This document shows, piece by piece, positions 52,468-61,004 of a DNA stretch of 64,000 nucleotides. The translations under genes and the position numbers were made by a program. Under the pieces are notes generated by a model, which did not search any database, was not told the origin of the DNA, and saw nothing but the letters and a program-made list of their open reading frames with translations. The stretch spans positions 1 to 64,000 of the forward strand of contig CAZWUJ010000013.1 of NCBI GenBank assembly GCA_964636705.1. The letters run 5' to 3'. Source of the stretch: VXRJ01 sp964636705. GTDB lineage: Bacteria > Acidobacteriota > Vicinamibacteria > Vicinamibacterales > UBA8438. Positions within the stretch are counted from its first letter, which is position 1. Every line of letters begins with the position of its first letter.

Positions 52468-54819
52468 TCAGACCTCGCGAAACGCCTGATCGCACGCCCG
52501 CTGGAACCGGCGGTCCAGCGCGGACGCATCAGCACCGCGGACGGACCCAAGCTGGCGCCGCGCAGCCACCAGGCGCTTCACTTCCTCGCGCGCGGCGCGC
52601 CGGCGGGCAACCTGGTCGCCCCTCAGGCCTATGGTGTTGGAGGCCATCTGCTCTCGCCACCGCCGCGCGAGCATCGCGGCGGGCGATTCGCGAGACGGCG
52701 CTTCCCTTGCCGGTTGATCGTCCGGCAGCAGCTTCTCGGCCCGGTCGCAAAGTTCCATCAGCCGGGCAAGCTGCTGCTCGCGGTCGACGGCGGGCGGCGA
52801 CGGACGCTTGCCGTTCTTCGGGCTGTTCCGCAAGCTCTCCCTGTGGCGCTCGAACAGCACGTCGCAGGCCGCCCGGAAACGCTTCCAGATCGCGTCGGCT
52901 CGTGATCGCCTGACCGGGCCGACCGATTTCCACTCCGCCTGGGCCTGCTTCGTTTCGTTGATGGCGGCGGTCAGATCCTCCGCGCCCGCGAGCGCCTCGA
53001 TCCGCTCGCAAAGCGCCGTCTTCTTGTCGAAGTTCTCCGCCCAGACCTGCTTGCGCTCCGCGAGGTCCGCCTTGCGCCGCTCGAAGAAGGTCCCGCTCGC
53101 CTTGCGGAAGCGATCCCAGAGCTTCCGTTGCGCCTTGTACGGCGCGGAGCCGAGAGACTTCCAATCCTTCTGCAGCTCGGTCATCCGCTCGACCGTCTTC
53201 AGCCAGTCGTCCGACGTGGCCAGCCGCTCCGCTTCTTCGACGAGCTCCCGGCGGCGTTTCAGATTCTTCGCCTGCTCCTCCTTGCGGGCGGCGAAATAGG
53301 CCTCGCACAACGGGTACACGCGATCGTGCGCGGCCTTGAAACGCTCCCAGAGCGCCTGTCCGCGCGCCTTCGGCACGTCGGCCGCCTGCCGCCACCGCTT
53401 CATGATGTCGCTGAAGGCGCCCGCCAGTGCGGCTTCGTCCTTCGGGGATCCGTCGTCCGACGCCAGCACCTCCATCTCGCGGCAGAGCCCTTCCTGCACG
53501 CCGAGGTTGGCCCACTGCTGCCAGTCGGCGAACTCGCGGAGCTCCCGCACCGTAACCGTGAGCTTGGTGGCGCGCGCGCGGAGCTTCTTCGTGATGGCTT
53601 CCCGGTCGTGCCGCGACGGGAGCGGCGGCATCTCCTTGAGTGCTTGCCGAACCGTCCGGAGCAGCCTCTCCGCCTCGCCGAGCGACATGCCCTTGTCGCC
53701 GGTCATCACCGTCGCGGCCTTGTCCAGCAACGCCTCGAGCTGCGTCAGGTTGTCGCGCGCCTCCTTCTTGCGCGCCGCCTTTGCTTCCGCCGCTTCCAGC
53801 CTGCGCTGTTCCTCTTCCGCCGCCGCCGCGAGTCGCCGCTCCTCCGCGGCTTCCGCCGCGGCTTGCCGGCGCTCCGCCTCGACGGCCGCCTCCGCCGCCT
53901 TCCGCTCGGCCGCCCGGCGCGTTTCGACCACCGCCCGGTCCAGCGCGAGGAGGCGATCCTCGGCCGCGGTCCGCGCCTCCGCGAAGCGCGCGCTGACGGC
54001 CTGATCGACCGGCCCGTCGAGATTGGACCAAGCCTCCAGAATGGCATCGAGGTCGCGGCGCCCCTGCTCCAGATCGTTCGTCGACCCGGCCAGCGATTCG
54101 AGCCGTTCGCACTCGGCAACCCCGGCGTTCGGATCCGGCTCCGGCTGGGATGGCGTCTCCGGGGCCGCGGGCTCGGCCCGCGCCTCGAGCTGCGCGCGCG
54201 CCCACCGGGCGGACGCCTTGCTGCGCGCGGTACGAGCGACCAGATCGAGCGTTGCCCCGTCGAGGGTGGCCGTCGACAGCCGTTCGCAGGCGGCCAGGGC
54301 GGGGCCCTTCGACTCGGCCTTGACCGCGACGGCCAGCAGTTCGTCGTGGCTCACGATGCGGGCTACTGCCTCGACCGCCATGTCGGCCCGCTCCGCGCGG
54401 CGCGCAATCGAACCGAGCGTCGGTTCGTCGGTTACGCGTTCGAGCGCCGCCCGCGCCACCACTTCCGATCTCGCGGACCGGGCTACCCGGGCTAGATCCT
54501 GCTCGTCGGTCAGCACTTCCAAGGCGTCAGTCATGTCAATGTCGTCCCTTGCCGCGATCAACGTTTCCCGGACGCCCTCCACCGCCTCGACCCGCGCTGC
54601 CGCATCGTCTCCCGGATCCTGGAGAAACCCGACGAGCGTTCGGAGGTTGGGCATCTGCTCCACCGCCGTGAGACGCACCTCCGGCGAGGGATCCTCGCGT
54701 GCGATCTCGATCAGCAGTTCAACCGCGTCGTCGTCCAGACTGCGCACCGCCGCAACGCGCGCTTGCGGGTCGTCGCTCTGCCAGGAAGGCTGCGACCGAA
54801 GGCGTTCCAGAAGCTTCAT
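52468..54819 (-). CDS. HEAT-repeat/coiled-coil/DUF349-domain protein
   Basis: 783 residues. The N-terminal ~210 residues are HEAT-like helical repeats (DDAVELLIEIAREDPSPEVRLTAVEQM). Residues 230-370 are an Ala/Glu/Arg-rich coiled coil. The rest repeats DUF349-type helices: LWDRFRKASGTFFERRKADL, AIWKRFRAACDVLFERHRESL, with TELQKDWKSLGSAP and QAEWKSVGPV before each. DUF349 proteins occur in many bacteria with uncertain role; some are linked to ribosome or RNA-granule processes in eukaryotic-like systems, but that is not established. It converges on the response-regulator gene and has a 244-base gap (54820-55063) upstream with no gene. Confidence 0.82.
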   Translation of the reverse strand: MKLLERLRSQPSWQSDDPQARVAAVRSLDDDAVELLIEIAREDPSPEVRLTAVEQMPNLRTLVGFLQDPGDDAAARVEAVEGVRETLIAARDDIDMTDALEVLTDEQDLARVARSARSEVVARAALERVTDEPTLGSIARRAERADMAVEAVARIVSHDELLAVAVKAESKGPALAACERLSTATLDGATLDLVARTARSKASARWARAQLEARAEPAAPETPSQPEPDPNAGVAECERLESLAGSTNDLEQGRRDLDAILEAWSNLDGPVDQAVSARFAEARTAAEDRLLALDRAVVETRRAAERKAAEAAVEAERRQAAAEAAEERRLAAAAEEEQRRLEAAEAKAARKKEARDNLTQLEALLDKAATVMTGDKGMSLGEAERLLRTVRQALKEMPPLPSRHDREAITKKLRARATKLTVTVRELREFADWQQWANLGVQEGLCREMEVLASDDGSPKDEAALAGAFSDIMKRWRQAADVPKARGQALWERFKAAHDRVYPLCEAYFAARKEEQAKNLKRRRELVEEAERLATSDDWLKTVERMTELQKDWKSLGSAPYKAQRKLWDRFRKASGTFFERRKADLAERKQVWAENFDKKTALCERIEALAGAEDLTAAINETKQAQAEWKSVGPVRRSRADAIWKRFRAACDVLFERHRESLRNSPKNGKRPSPPAVDREQQLARLMELCDRAEKLLPDDQPAREAPSRESPAAMLARRWREQMASNTIGLRGDQVARRRAAREEVKRLVAARRQLGSVRGADASALDRRFQRACDQAFREV

Positions 54820-55063
54820 TCAACCGGTCGAGTGGACAGGTCTCGATGGATTATGCATACTCGGGGCCAGTTTTGGAGAAGCGGCAAGTCGGGACCAAAA
54901 TGCCGCAAACAGACCACTTTTGGCGGATCAGGGCAGCGATCACCCTTCGGGCACCGAATTGAGTCCCGGTTCTTTGGATCTGGAAATTCAAAGTATTGAA
55001 TACTCCAGCCGCCTTGGGGAGCAGCGGCACGCTGCCACGAACAGCCGCAAAGGAGCAGGACCG

Positions 55064-55633
55064 ATGTCGTTTCGCAACGCAGTCATCGGCGGCATGTTGG
55101 GCATCATGATGGCAGTACCCGGACAGGCAGCAGCGCAGAACCCCACCGTGGTGATGGAGACCAGCATGGGCAACATCACCATCGAGCTTCTCCAGCAGGA
55201 GGCGCCGATCACCGTGGAAAACTTCCTCCAGTACGTCGATGACGGCTTCTTTGGGGGAACCGTCTTCCACCGGGTGATCGAGGGCTTCATGATCCAGGGC
55301 GGCGGGCTCACCGCCAACCTCACGGAGAAGCAGACCCGCGCCCCGATCACGAACGAAGCGAACAACGGCGTCAGCAACGCGCGCGGGACGATCGCGATGG
55401 CGCGAACCAACGTGGTCGACAGCGCTACCGCGCAGTTCTTCATCAACACCGTCGACAATGCCCGCAGCCTCGATCACCAGGGTCCACAGAACTACGGCTA
55501 CGCCGTCTTTGGCCGCGTGACCGAGGGCATGGACGTGGTGGACGCGATCGCCGGGGTCGCGACAGGGCGGCAGGGTCCGCACCAGAACGTCCCCGTCGAG
55601 CCGATCACCATCAACGCCGTTACGCGACAGTAG
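55064..55633 (+). CDS. Secreted cyclophilin-type peptidyl-prolyl isomerase 1
   Basis: 189 residues. MSFRNAVIGGMLGIMM...AAAQ is a signal peptide; AAGGAGCAGG precedes the ATG at 55064. The cyclophilin core has ETSMGNITIELLQQEAP, NFLQYVDDGFFGGTVFHRVIEGFMIQGG (the FHR active-site Arg) and TATAQFFINTVDN, closing GYAVFGRVTEG. It is a PpiA-type isomerase that would aid folding of exported proteins. The next gene is a second, similar enzyme, 10 bases later, so this is a tandem duplication within one operon. The two are related but not near-identical. Confidence 0.92.
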   Translation: MSFRNAVIGGMLGIMMAVPGQAAAQNPTVVMETSMGNITIELLQQEAPITVENFLQYVDDGFFGGTVFHRVIEGFMIQGGGLTANLTEKQTRAPITNEANNGVSNARGTIAMARTNVVDSATAQFFINTVDNARSLDHQGPQNYGYAVFGRVTEGMDVVDAIAGVATGRQGPHQNVPVEPITINAVTRQ

Positions 55634-55643
55634 CCGGATTCCC

Positions 55644-56258
55644 ATGATGTATTGCACCCGCCGGAGTAGCTTCGCCGCCGTTGTCTGCCTTGCGTTCCTC
55701 CTTGCCGTCTCCGGTCCCCTGCCGGCGGCGGCCCAGGAGCCGCCCCCCAATCCGCGCGTCGTCGTCGAAACCTCGATGGGCGACTTCACCATCGAGCTGC
55801 TGCGACCCGATGCGCCGGCGTCGGTCGCCAACTTCCTCACCTACGTCCAGGACGGCTACTACGACGGCACGGTCTTCCACCGGGTGCTCCGGGGTGTGAT
55901 CATCCAGGGTGGAGGACTGACCGAAGACCTGATGCCGAAGCTCGAGGGGCTACGGGGGCCCATACTGAACGAGGCCACCAACCGCGTGCCGCACCGGCGC
56001 GGAACCGTAGCCATGGCCCGGCTCGGGGAACCGAATACCGCCCGCTCGCAGTTCTTCATCAATATCGACCACAACGACACGTTCAATCACCGGGATCGGA
56101 CCACCCGGGGTTACGGCTACGCCGTCTTCGGACGGGTCGTCGACGGAATGGACGTGGTGGAAGACATATCGCGGGTCCGAACCACACGCGTCGATCGGAT
56201 GCAGGACGTCCCCCGCGAAACGGTCTTCATCGAGACCATCCGCCGCGTCGAGCCCTGA
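55644..56258 (+). CDS. Secreted cyclophilin-type peptidyl-prolyl isomerase 2
   Basis: 204 residues with a signal peptide (cleavage near LPAAAQ). The core is ETSMGDFTIELLRPDAP, DGYYDGTVFHRVLRGVIIQGG, then ARSQFFINIDHND with an insert of six residues (HRDRTTR) before GYGYAVFGRVVDG. Catalytic Arg (FHR) and the Q-F-F segment are present. It follows the first enzyme by 10 bases and likely shares its transcript; the copies differ in the surface loops, hinting at different client sets. Next gene is the acyl-AMP ligase at 56282. Confidence 0.92.
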   Translation: MMYCTRRSSFAAVVCLAFLLAVSGPLPAAAQEPPPNPRVVVETSMGDFTIELLRPDAPASVANFLTYVQDGYYDGTVFHRVLRGVIIQGGGLTEDLMPKLEGLRGPILNEATNRVPHRRGTVAMARLGEPNTARSQFFINIDHNDTFNHRDRTTRGYGYAVFGRVVDGMDVVEDISRVRTTRVDRMQDVPRETVFIETIRRVEP

Positions 56259-56281
56259 CGAACGCCGCAACCATTCGCGGC

Positions 56282-59116
56282 ATGCCTTCAGCGTCAGGCG
56301 TCGGCCCGAACGTGGAGGAGCGTGTCCTCGACGTCATTGCCGAGCTGGCTGGCGAGTTGCGCGGCGGGGCGGAGGGCGGCGCGGTTGAGGTCAAGAGCGG
56401 CGACTCGCTGGAACGCGACCTCGGAATCAGCAGCCTGGAACGGGTAGAGCTGCTGATCCGCCTGGAGCGCAGTTTCGGCATCCGCCTGGGCGACGACGCC
56501 ATGATGGCGGCGGAGACGCCGGCCGACCTGGCCGCGGCCATCGCCCGGGCCGCTGCCGCGCCGGCCGTCGCGAAGACGCCTGCTTCCGGGGTTGGCGCGC
56601 TCGGGGAGGCGGCGCCCGCCGCCGAATCGAGAGTCGCCACTCCCTCGGCGGAGGGCCCGCCGGCGCATGCGCAGACCATTATCGAGGCGCTTGCCTGGCA
56701 CGTCGAGCGGACGCCCGACCGCGTCCACATGCACCTGCGCGAGGACGACGGCAACGAGGTCACGCTGACCTACGGCTGGCTCTGGGACGAAGCCCGCGCC
56801 GTGGCCGGCGGTCTGACGGCGCGCGGCCTCGGACGGGGCGACCGCGTCGCCCTCATGCTCAGAACCGAGCGGGCGTTCTTTCCCACCTTCATCGGGACGC
56901 TGATGGCGGGCTGTGTTCCCGCGCCCCTCTACCCGCCGTTCCGGGCCGACCGGATCGAGGAGTACGCGGCGCGGCAGGTGGCCATTCTCCGCAACGCGGG
57001 CGCGCGGCTCCTGGTCGCGTTCGCCGAGGTGCAGCGCGTGGCGGCGCTGCTGAAGCAGCAGGCGCCGTCGCTCGAGGCGGTCGTCGGAACGGACGAGCTC
57101 CCGGGCGAGGCGCGGCGCCCGGTCCCGACCACGGGAGACGACCCCGCGCTCATCCAGTACACCTCCGGCAGCACCGGCGAGCCGAAGGGCGTCCTGCTCA
57201 CCAACGCCAACGTGCTGGCCAACATCCGGGCCATCATCGAGCGCCTCGGCTTTGCAGGGAATGACGTTGGCGTGAGCTGGCTGCCGCTCTACCACGACAT
57301 GGGGCTGATCGGCGCCTGGCTGGGCACGCTCTACACCGGCGCGCCGCTCGTGCTGATGTCGCCGCTCGCGTTTCTCGCGCGTCCCGTCCGCTGGCTGCAG
57401 GCGCTCTCCACGCACCGCGGCACCGTCTCGCCGGCGCCCAACTTCGCTTACGACCTCTGCGTGTCGCGCATTTCCGATGACGAACTGGACGGACTGGATC
57501 TGCGCTCGGTACGCACCCTGCTCAACGGATCCGAGGCGGTCTCGCCCGACACGCTGCGACGCTTCAACGAGCGGTTCGCACCGTACGGACTCGATCCGAC
57601 GGCGATCCTGCCCGTCTACGGCCTTGCCGAATGCACGGTCGGACTCGCCACGCCGACGGTTGGAACGCCGTTCCGGATCGATCGGATCGACCGGGAACGC
57701 TACGAGTTGTCAGGCGAGGCGGCAGCGGCGGCAGCGGACGACGCCCACGCGCTGGAGTTCGTCTCGTGCGGCCGGGTGCTGGCAGGCCACGACATGGCGG
57801 TGGTCGACGACGCGAACGCCCGGGTGCCGGAACGCCGCCGCGGCCGAATCCGATTCCGCGGCCCATCGGCAACACGGGGCTACTTCCGCAACCCGGAGGC
57901 GACCAGCACGCTGATCGGCGACGACGGCTGGCTCGAGACGGGCGACGTCGGCTACATCGCGGACGGCGATCTCTTCATCACCGGCCGTTCGAAGGACCTG
58001 ATCATCAAGGCCGGCCGCAACCTCGCGCCGCCCGAAGCAGAAGAGCTGGCCAGCGCCGTCGACGGCATCCGCGCCGGCTGCGTCGCCGCCTTCGGCGTGC
58101 GCGATGAGGCACGGGGAACCGAACAGTTCATCGTCGTCGCAGAGACTCGCGTAACCGATGCCAAGGCGCGAACCACACTCCGCCAGGCAGTGAACCGGGC
58201 GATCACCGGCGCGATGGGCGTCGCCCCGGATCGGATTGTGCTGGCGCCGCCGGGATCGGTCCTCAAGACGTCGAGCGGCAAGATTCGCCGCGGCGCAACG
58301 CGCGACGCCTGGCTCAGCGGAGCCATCGACCGGGGCCGCTCCAACATGGTGGCTCAGTGGATCCGCCTCGGGGCCGGGGCGGCGGGCGCGATGGTAGGCC
58401 GGGTAGCCGGACGCGCGGGACACATCCTTTTTTCCGGCTATGCCTACACGCTCGTGTTCGGCACCGCCATCCCCGCTTCGGTGCTCCTGCGGTTCTGGCC
58501 CCGCAGCCGGCCATCGGATGCGCTCATCGGCCGCTGGACGCGTTTCGTAATGGCGCTCACGCGATGCCCGATCGACGTGGTGATGCCGGAAAGCGGACGG
58601 ATCGAGCCGCCCGTCGTCTTCGTCGCCAATCACGCCAGCTTCCTCGATCCGCCGGTGATGATGGCGACTCTGCCGGTCCCCGCCCGTTTCGCGGCCAAGG
58701 CCAAGCTAGCGCGCTATCCGGTGGTCGGCCCCGCGATCCGCAAGGGCGGCCACATCCGCCTGCACAAGACGGATCAGGCCCAGCGCATCGAGGATGCGGG
58801 CACCATCCGCGGGCCGCTCGACGCGGGCGAGGCGCTCTTCGTCTTCCCCGAGGGAACCTTCGAGCGGGCGCCGCGCCTCCTCCCCTTCCGGCTCGGCGCC
58901 TTCCGCGCCGCCGTCGACGCCGGCTGCCCCATCGTCCCCGTCGCCATCCACGGCACCCGCTACATCTGGCCCGCCAACACGCTGCTGCTTCGACCCGCCC
59001 GCATCACCGTCACGTTCGGAGAGCCGCTACACCCGCGGGGAACCGACTGGTCGGAGATCGTGCGCCTGCGCGACGAGGCGCGAGCCTTCATCTCCACGCA
59101 CTGCCGCGAGCCCTAG
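56282..59116 (+). CDS. Acyl carrier - fatty acyl-AMP ligase - acyltransferase fusion
   Basis: 944 residues in three modules. Residues 1-90: an acyl carrier domain with GISSLERVELLIRLE; Ser51 would take phosphopantetheine, with the preceding Asp replaced by Ser. Residues 120-690: an FAAL-type adenylating enzyme with YTSGSTGEPKGV, YGLAECTVG and GDVGYIADGD. Residues 700-944: two membrane-associated segments, then a PlsC-type acyltransferase with NHASFLD and FPEGTFERAP. It could activate a fatty acid, load it on its own carrier, and transfer it to a lipid acceptor. The order is unusual, since carriers usually follow FAAL. Palindrome cluster E follows 21 bases after the stop. Confidence 0.9.
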   Translation: MPSASGVGPNVEERVLDVIAELAGELRGGAEGGAVEVKSGDSLERDLGISSLERVELLIRLERSFGIRLGDDAMMAAETPADLAAAIARAAAAPAVAKTPASGVGALGEAAPAAESRVATPSAEGPPAHAQTIIEALAWHVERTPDRVHMHLREDDGNEVTLTYGWLWDEARAVAGGLTARGLGRGDRVALMLRTERAFFPTFIGTLMAGCVPAPLYPPFRADRIEEYAARQVAILRNAGARLLVAFAEVQRVAALLKQQAPSLEAVVGTDELPGEARRPVPTTGDDPALIQYTSGSTGEPKGVLLTNANVLANIRAIIERLGFAGNDVGVSWLPLYHDMGLIGAWLGTLYTGAPLVLMSPLAFLARPVRWLQALSTHRGTVSPAPNFAYDLCVSRISDDELDGLDLRSVRTLLNGSEAVSPDTLRRFNERFAPYGLDPTAILPVYGLAECTVGLATPTVGTPFRIDRIDRERYELSGEAAAAAADDAHALEFVSCGRVLAGHDMAVVDDANARVPERRRGRIRFRGPSATRGYFRNPEATSTLIGDDGWLETGDVGYIADGDLFITGRSKDLIIKAGRNLAPPEAEELASAVDGIRAGCVAAFGVRDEARGTEQFIVVAETRVTDAKARTTLRQAVNRAITGAMGVAPDRIVLAPPGSVLKTSSGKIRRGATRDAWLSGAIDRGRSNMVAQWIRLGAGAAGAMVGRVAGRAGHILFSGYAYTLVFGTAIPASVLLRFWPRSRPSDALIGRWTRFVMALTRCPIDVVMPESGRIEPPVVFVANHASFLDPPVMMATLPVPARFAAKAKLARYPVVGPAIRKGGHIRLHKTDQAQRIEDAGTIRGPLDAGEALFVFPEGTFERAPRLLPFRLGAFRAAVDAGCPIVPVAIHGTRYIWPANTLLLRPARITVTFGEPLHPRGTDWSEIVRLRDEARAFISTHCREP

Positions 59117-59137
59117 CCGCTGCCCCGGCCTTGGTCC

Positions 59138-59263
59138 GCCGGCCTCCAGGCCGGCCTTGGTGCTCCCGCATTGGTCCGCCGGCCTCCAGGCCGGCACGGT
59201 TCCCACGGTCCGCCGGCCTCCAGGCCGGCACGGTTCCCACGGTCCGCCGGCCTCCAGGCCGGC
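59138..59263. repeat. Palindrome cluster E (four units)
   Basis: GCCGGCCTCCAGGCCGGC at 59138-59155, 59178-59195, 59212-59229 and 59246-59263, with spacing 40, 34 and 34 and conserved flanks (GGTCC before, ACGGTTCCCAC between the last copies). The cluster sits between the convergent ends of the fusion enzyme gene and a toxin-gene remnant; its last unit lies at the exact end of that remnant's coding homology. Confidence 0.92.
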
Positions 59264-59358
59264 ACTAGCTCCTCCGAAAGCTCCTTGAAGAGACCGAGGA
59301 TTCGCTCGCGATCAAGGAACCCACTTATGCCGTTCTCCACCCCGGCTGTCGAGATCAC
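59264..59358 (-). pseudogene. Truncated DUF6036-type nucleotidyltransferase (toxin) start
   Basis: Minus-strand reading ISGFLDRERILGLFKELSEEL resembles the N-terminus of DUF6036/nucleotidyltransferase proteins that pair with the antitoxin-like gene just upstream. After SEEL the frame runs directly into palindrome cluster E and codes low-complexity PAWRPADRG-like text to a stop at 59113, so the catalytic part is absent. Start is uncertain, within the overlap with the upstream gene (59312-59728). Confidence 0.6.
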
Positions 59359-59728
59359 GCGGGTCTGGTAGCGCCCCGTGCCGCAGGAACGCGCCCGGCG
59401 CGAATACCAACGCGTTCATCCGAATCGACCGGATAGGTGACACGACCCAGGTCCTGTCGAGGAACCGTTCCGGCTCGTCCACCCATGCCGGCGGTTCGTG
59501 CCCGTGAAGTCGCGCCACGTGCTCCACCACCGCGGCCAGGAGCGCGTCCCACTTGGTGTGCGTCAGTGGCACCCGCTCCGCCAGCGCTTCCCTTTGCTCC
59601 GCCTCGCTACAGGCATGGAATCCCCGCGGCAAGCCGTGCACGACCATCCGATAGATGTCCGTTTCCGGCCAACCCTCCGCGACTCCCTTGATGTAGTTCG
59701 ACAAAGAGAAACGCAATGTTCCGCTCAT
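59312..59728 (-). CDS. Antitoxin-like protein, partner of DUF6036-type toxins
   Basis: 138 residues. MSGTLRFSLSNYIKGVAEGW opening, a Glu/Arg-rich middle, and the C-terminal EPPAWVDEPERFLDRTWVVSP with LVFAPGAFLRHGALPDP. The conserved 'W-V-D-E-P-E-R-F-L' segment is what I associate with small genes preceding DUF6036-type nucleotidyltransferases in putative type II or IV modules. Here the toxin partner is broken (59264-59358), making this an orphan. The gene overlaps the remnant by 47 bases. An ATG at 59728 was chosen; more upstream readings lack homology. Confidence 0.6.
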   Translation of the reverse strand: MSGTLRFSLSNYIKGVAEGWPETDIYRMVVHGLPRGFHACSEAEQREALAERVPLTHTKWDALLAAVVEHVARLHGHEPPAWVDEPERFLDRTWVVSPIRSIRMNALVFAPGAFLRHGALPDPRDLDSRGGERHKWVP

Positions 59729-59817
59729 CGTTAGCAAAGTACACCCTTGAGTAGCGCGACGGCGTGAGCCGATTCCTCCCTCGTTTGCGCACCACCAAAC
59801 AGGGGGAGGAAACACCG

Positions 59818-60387
59818 ATGCGGAGCTCACCGATCGCCCTGTCTGCCGTCGCCAGCACCCTGGCGCTTGCCGTCCTGGCCCCGTGGCCGGCCAACGGCCA
59901 GACCCGAGCCCCCGACGTCCGGGTCACGTGGGGCTACAACTTCGGCCTGGATGACACACCGCCTCATGGCCTCGTCGGCGGTCTCTCGGTTACGACCCCG
60001 GTCACGGATCACATTCGCGTCGGCGGCGAAGCCCAGAAGGTCAACCAGTTCGGCCCTTACTACGACTACAAGGGCCGCGCGCTGCTCGCGCGCGCCCTCG
60101 TCGAGTACGAACTGCTCCCGGGACGGCGTTTCAACCCCTACTGGATGGTCGGCGCCGGCCCCACGCAATACCGCACGCGCTATCCGGTCGGCTACGTCTA
60201 CGACGAGGCCCTCGACGACTACATCCCGATCGACGCCTTCGAATGGGATGTCCAGCACCGTTTCCATTTCACGGGCGGCATCGGCCTCCGCGCCTATGTC
60301 AGCGACCACATCTTCGTGAATCCCGAACTACGTCTCGGACTTCTTCCGCTCGTTCAGGGAACCATCGCGGTTGGGGTCTCGTTCTGA
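59818..60387 (+). CDS. Outer-membrane beta-barrel protein
   Basis: 189 residues. A strong GGGGGAGGA ribosome-binding site (59802-59810) sets the ATG at 59818. Signal peptide ends at PANGQ. The mature chain is alternating polar/hydrophobic strands rich in Gly, Tyr and Phe (VRVTWGYNFGLDD, YWMVGAGPTQYRTRYP, HRFHFTGGIGLRAYV) and finishes with Phe (AVGVSF), as in eight-stranded barrels of the OmpW/OmpA-barrel size. No conserved family tag is clear. It forms a pair with the lipoprotein 28 bases downstream. Confidence 0.75.
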   Translation: MRSSPIALSAVASTLALAVLAPWPANGQTRAPDVRVTWGYNFGLDDTPPHGLVGGLSVTTPVTDHIRVGGEAQKVNQFGPYYDYKGRALLARALVEYELLPGRRFNPYWMVGAGPTQYRTRYPVGYVYDEALDDYIPIDAFEWDVQHRFHFTGGIGLRAYVSDHIFVNPELRLGLLPLVQGTIAVGVSF

Positions 60388-60415
60388 GAGCGCCGCCCGA
60401 CAGGAGAGCAAAACC

Positions 60416-60916
60416 ATGACACATGCACGCACCCCGACACGCTTCACCGTCCTGCTGGCGGCGATCACGCTGCTGACCGGCTGCGCCACGCTGCGCCCGG
60501 CGACATTGCCGCAACCTGTTCCCGACAACACTCCGGACCTGACGCGCTGGGAACGCGTGCAGGTGCTGACTCCGGGTTCCCGCATCCGCGTCGAACTGGA
60601 CACGGGCGGGTGGATGCGAGCCCGCTACCGCGATGCGGACGCCGAGACGCTGACCGTGATCAACGGGACCCGGTCGACCGTGCTGCAGCGGTCGGACGTG
60701 AAGCGCGTGCGTCTGGTCAGCACGCGCGCGGGTGAGTTCAGCATGTGGGGCCTGGGCGCCGGCAGCGCGGCCGGCGCCGTCCTGGGCATGCTCGTCGACG
60801 AGGCGGGCGGTGGCGCGGTTGCGTTCACCACCCCGTGGTTCGGTGGCGTCGGCGCCGCGGCGGGCGCGTTGCTCGGGCTGACGCCGCTGGAGTCGACCGT
60901 CTACGAGGCGCCGTGA
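60416..60916 (+). CDS. Lipoprotein with glycine-rich membrane-like segment
   Basis: 166 residues. The lipobox LLTGC (Cys about residue 22) follows a hydrophobic signal; AGGAGAG precedes the ATG at 60416. The mature part has a strand-rich region (SRIRVELDTGGWMRARYRDADAETLTVING) and then Gly-rich helices (GLGAGSAAGAVLGMLV, GVGAAAGALLGLTP) that look like glycine-zipper segments. Function unknown. It follows the barrel protein on the same strand, so a joint envelope role is likely. Confidence 0.7.
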   Translation: MTHARTPTRFTVLLAAITLLTGCATLRPATLPQPVPDNTPDLTRWERVQVLTPGSRIRVELDTGGWMRARYRDADAETLTVINGTRSTVLQRSDVKRVRLVSTRAGEFSMWGLGAGSAAGAVLGMLVDEAGGGAVAFTTPWFGGVGAAAGALLGLTPLESTVYEAP

Positions 60917-61004
60917 AGCCCGTGATATCGTTTGCCCACGCGCACCCAGGTGGCATAGGAAGGCGACGGCGGCACTCGCGATTCCCCCTCCCCGGCGCGG
61001 ATCC

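Noticed and set aside
54820..55063. Promoter or small RNA in the gap before the cyclophilins
   Set aside because: GTATTGAATAC is a short palindrome and no convincing -35/-10 pair or RNA fold is visible.
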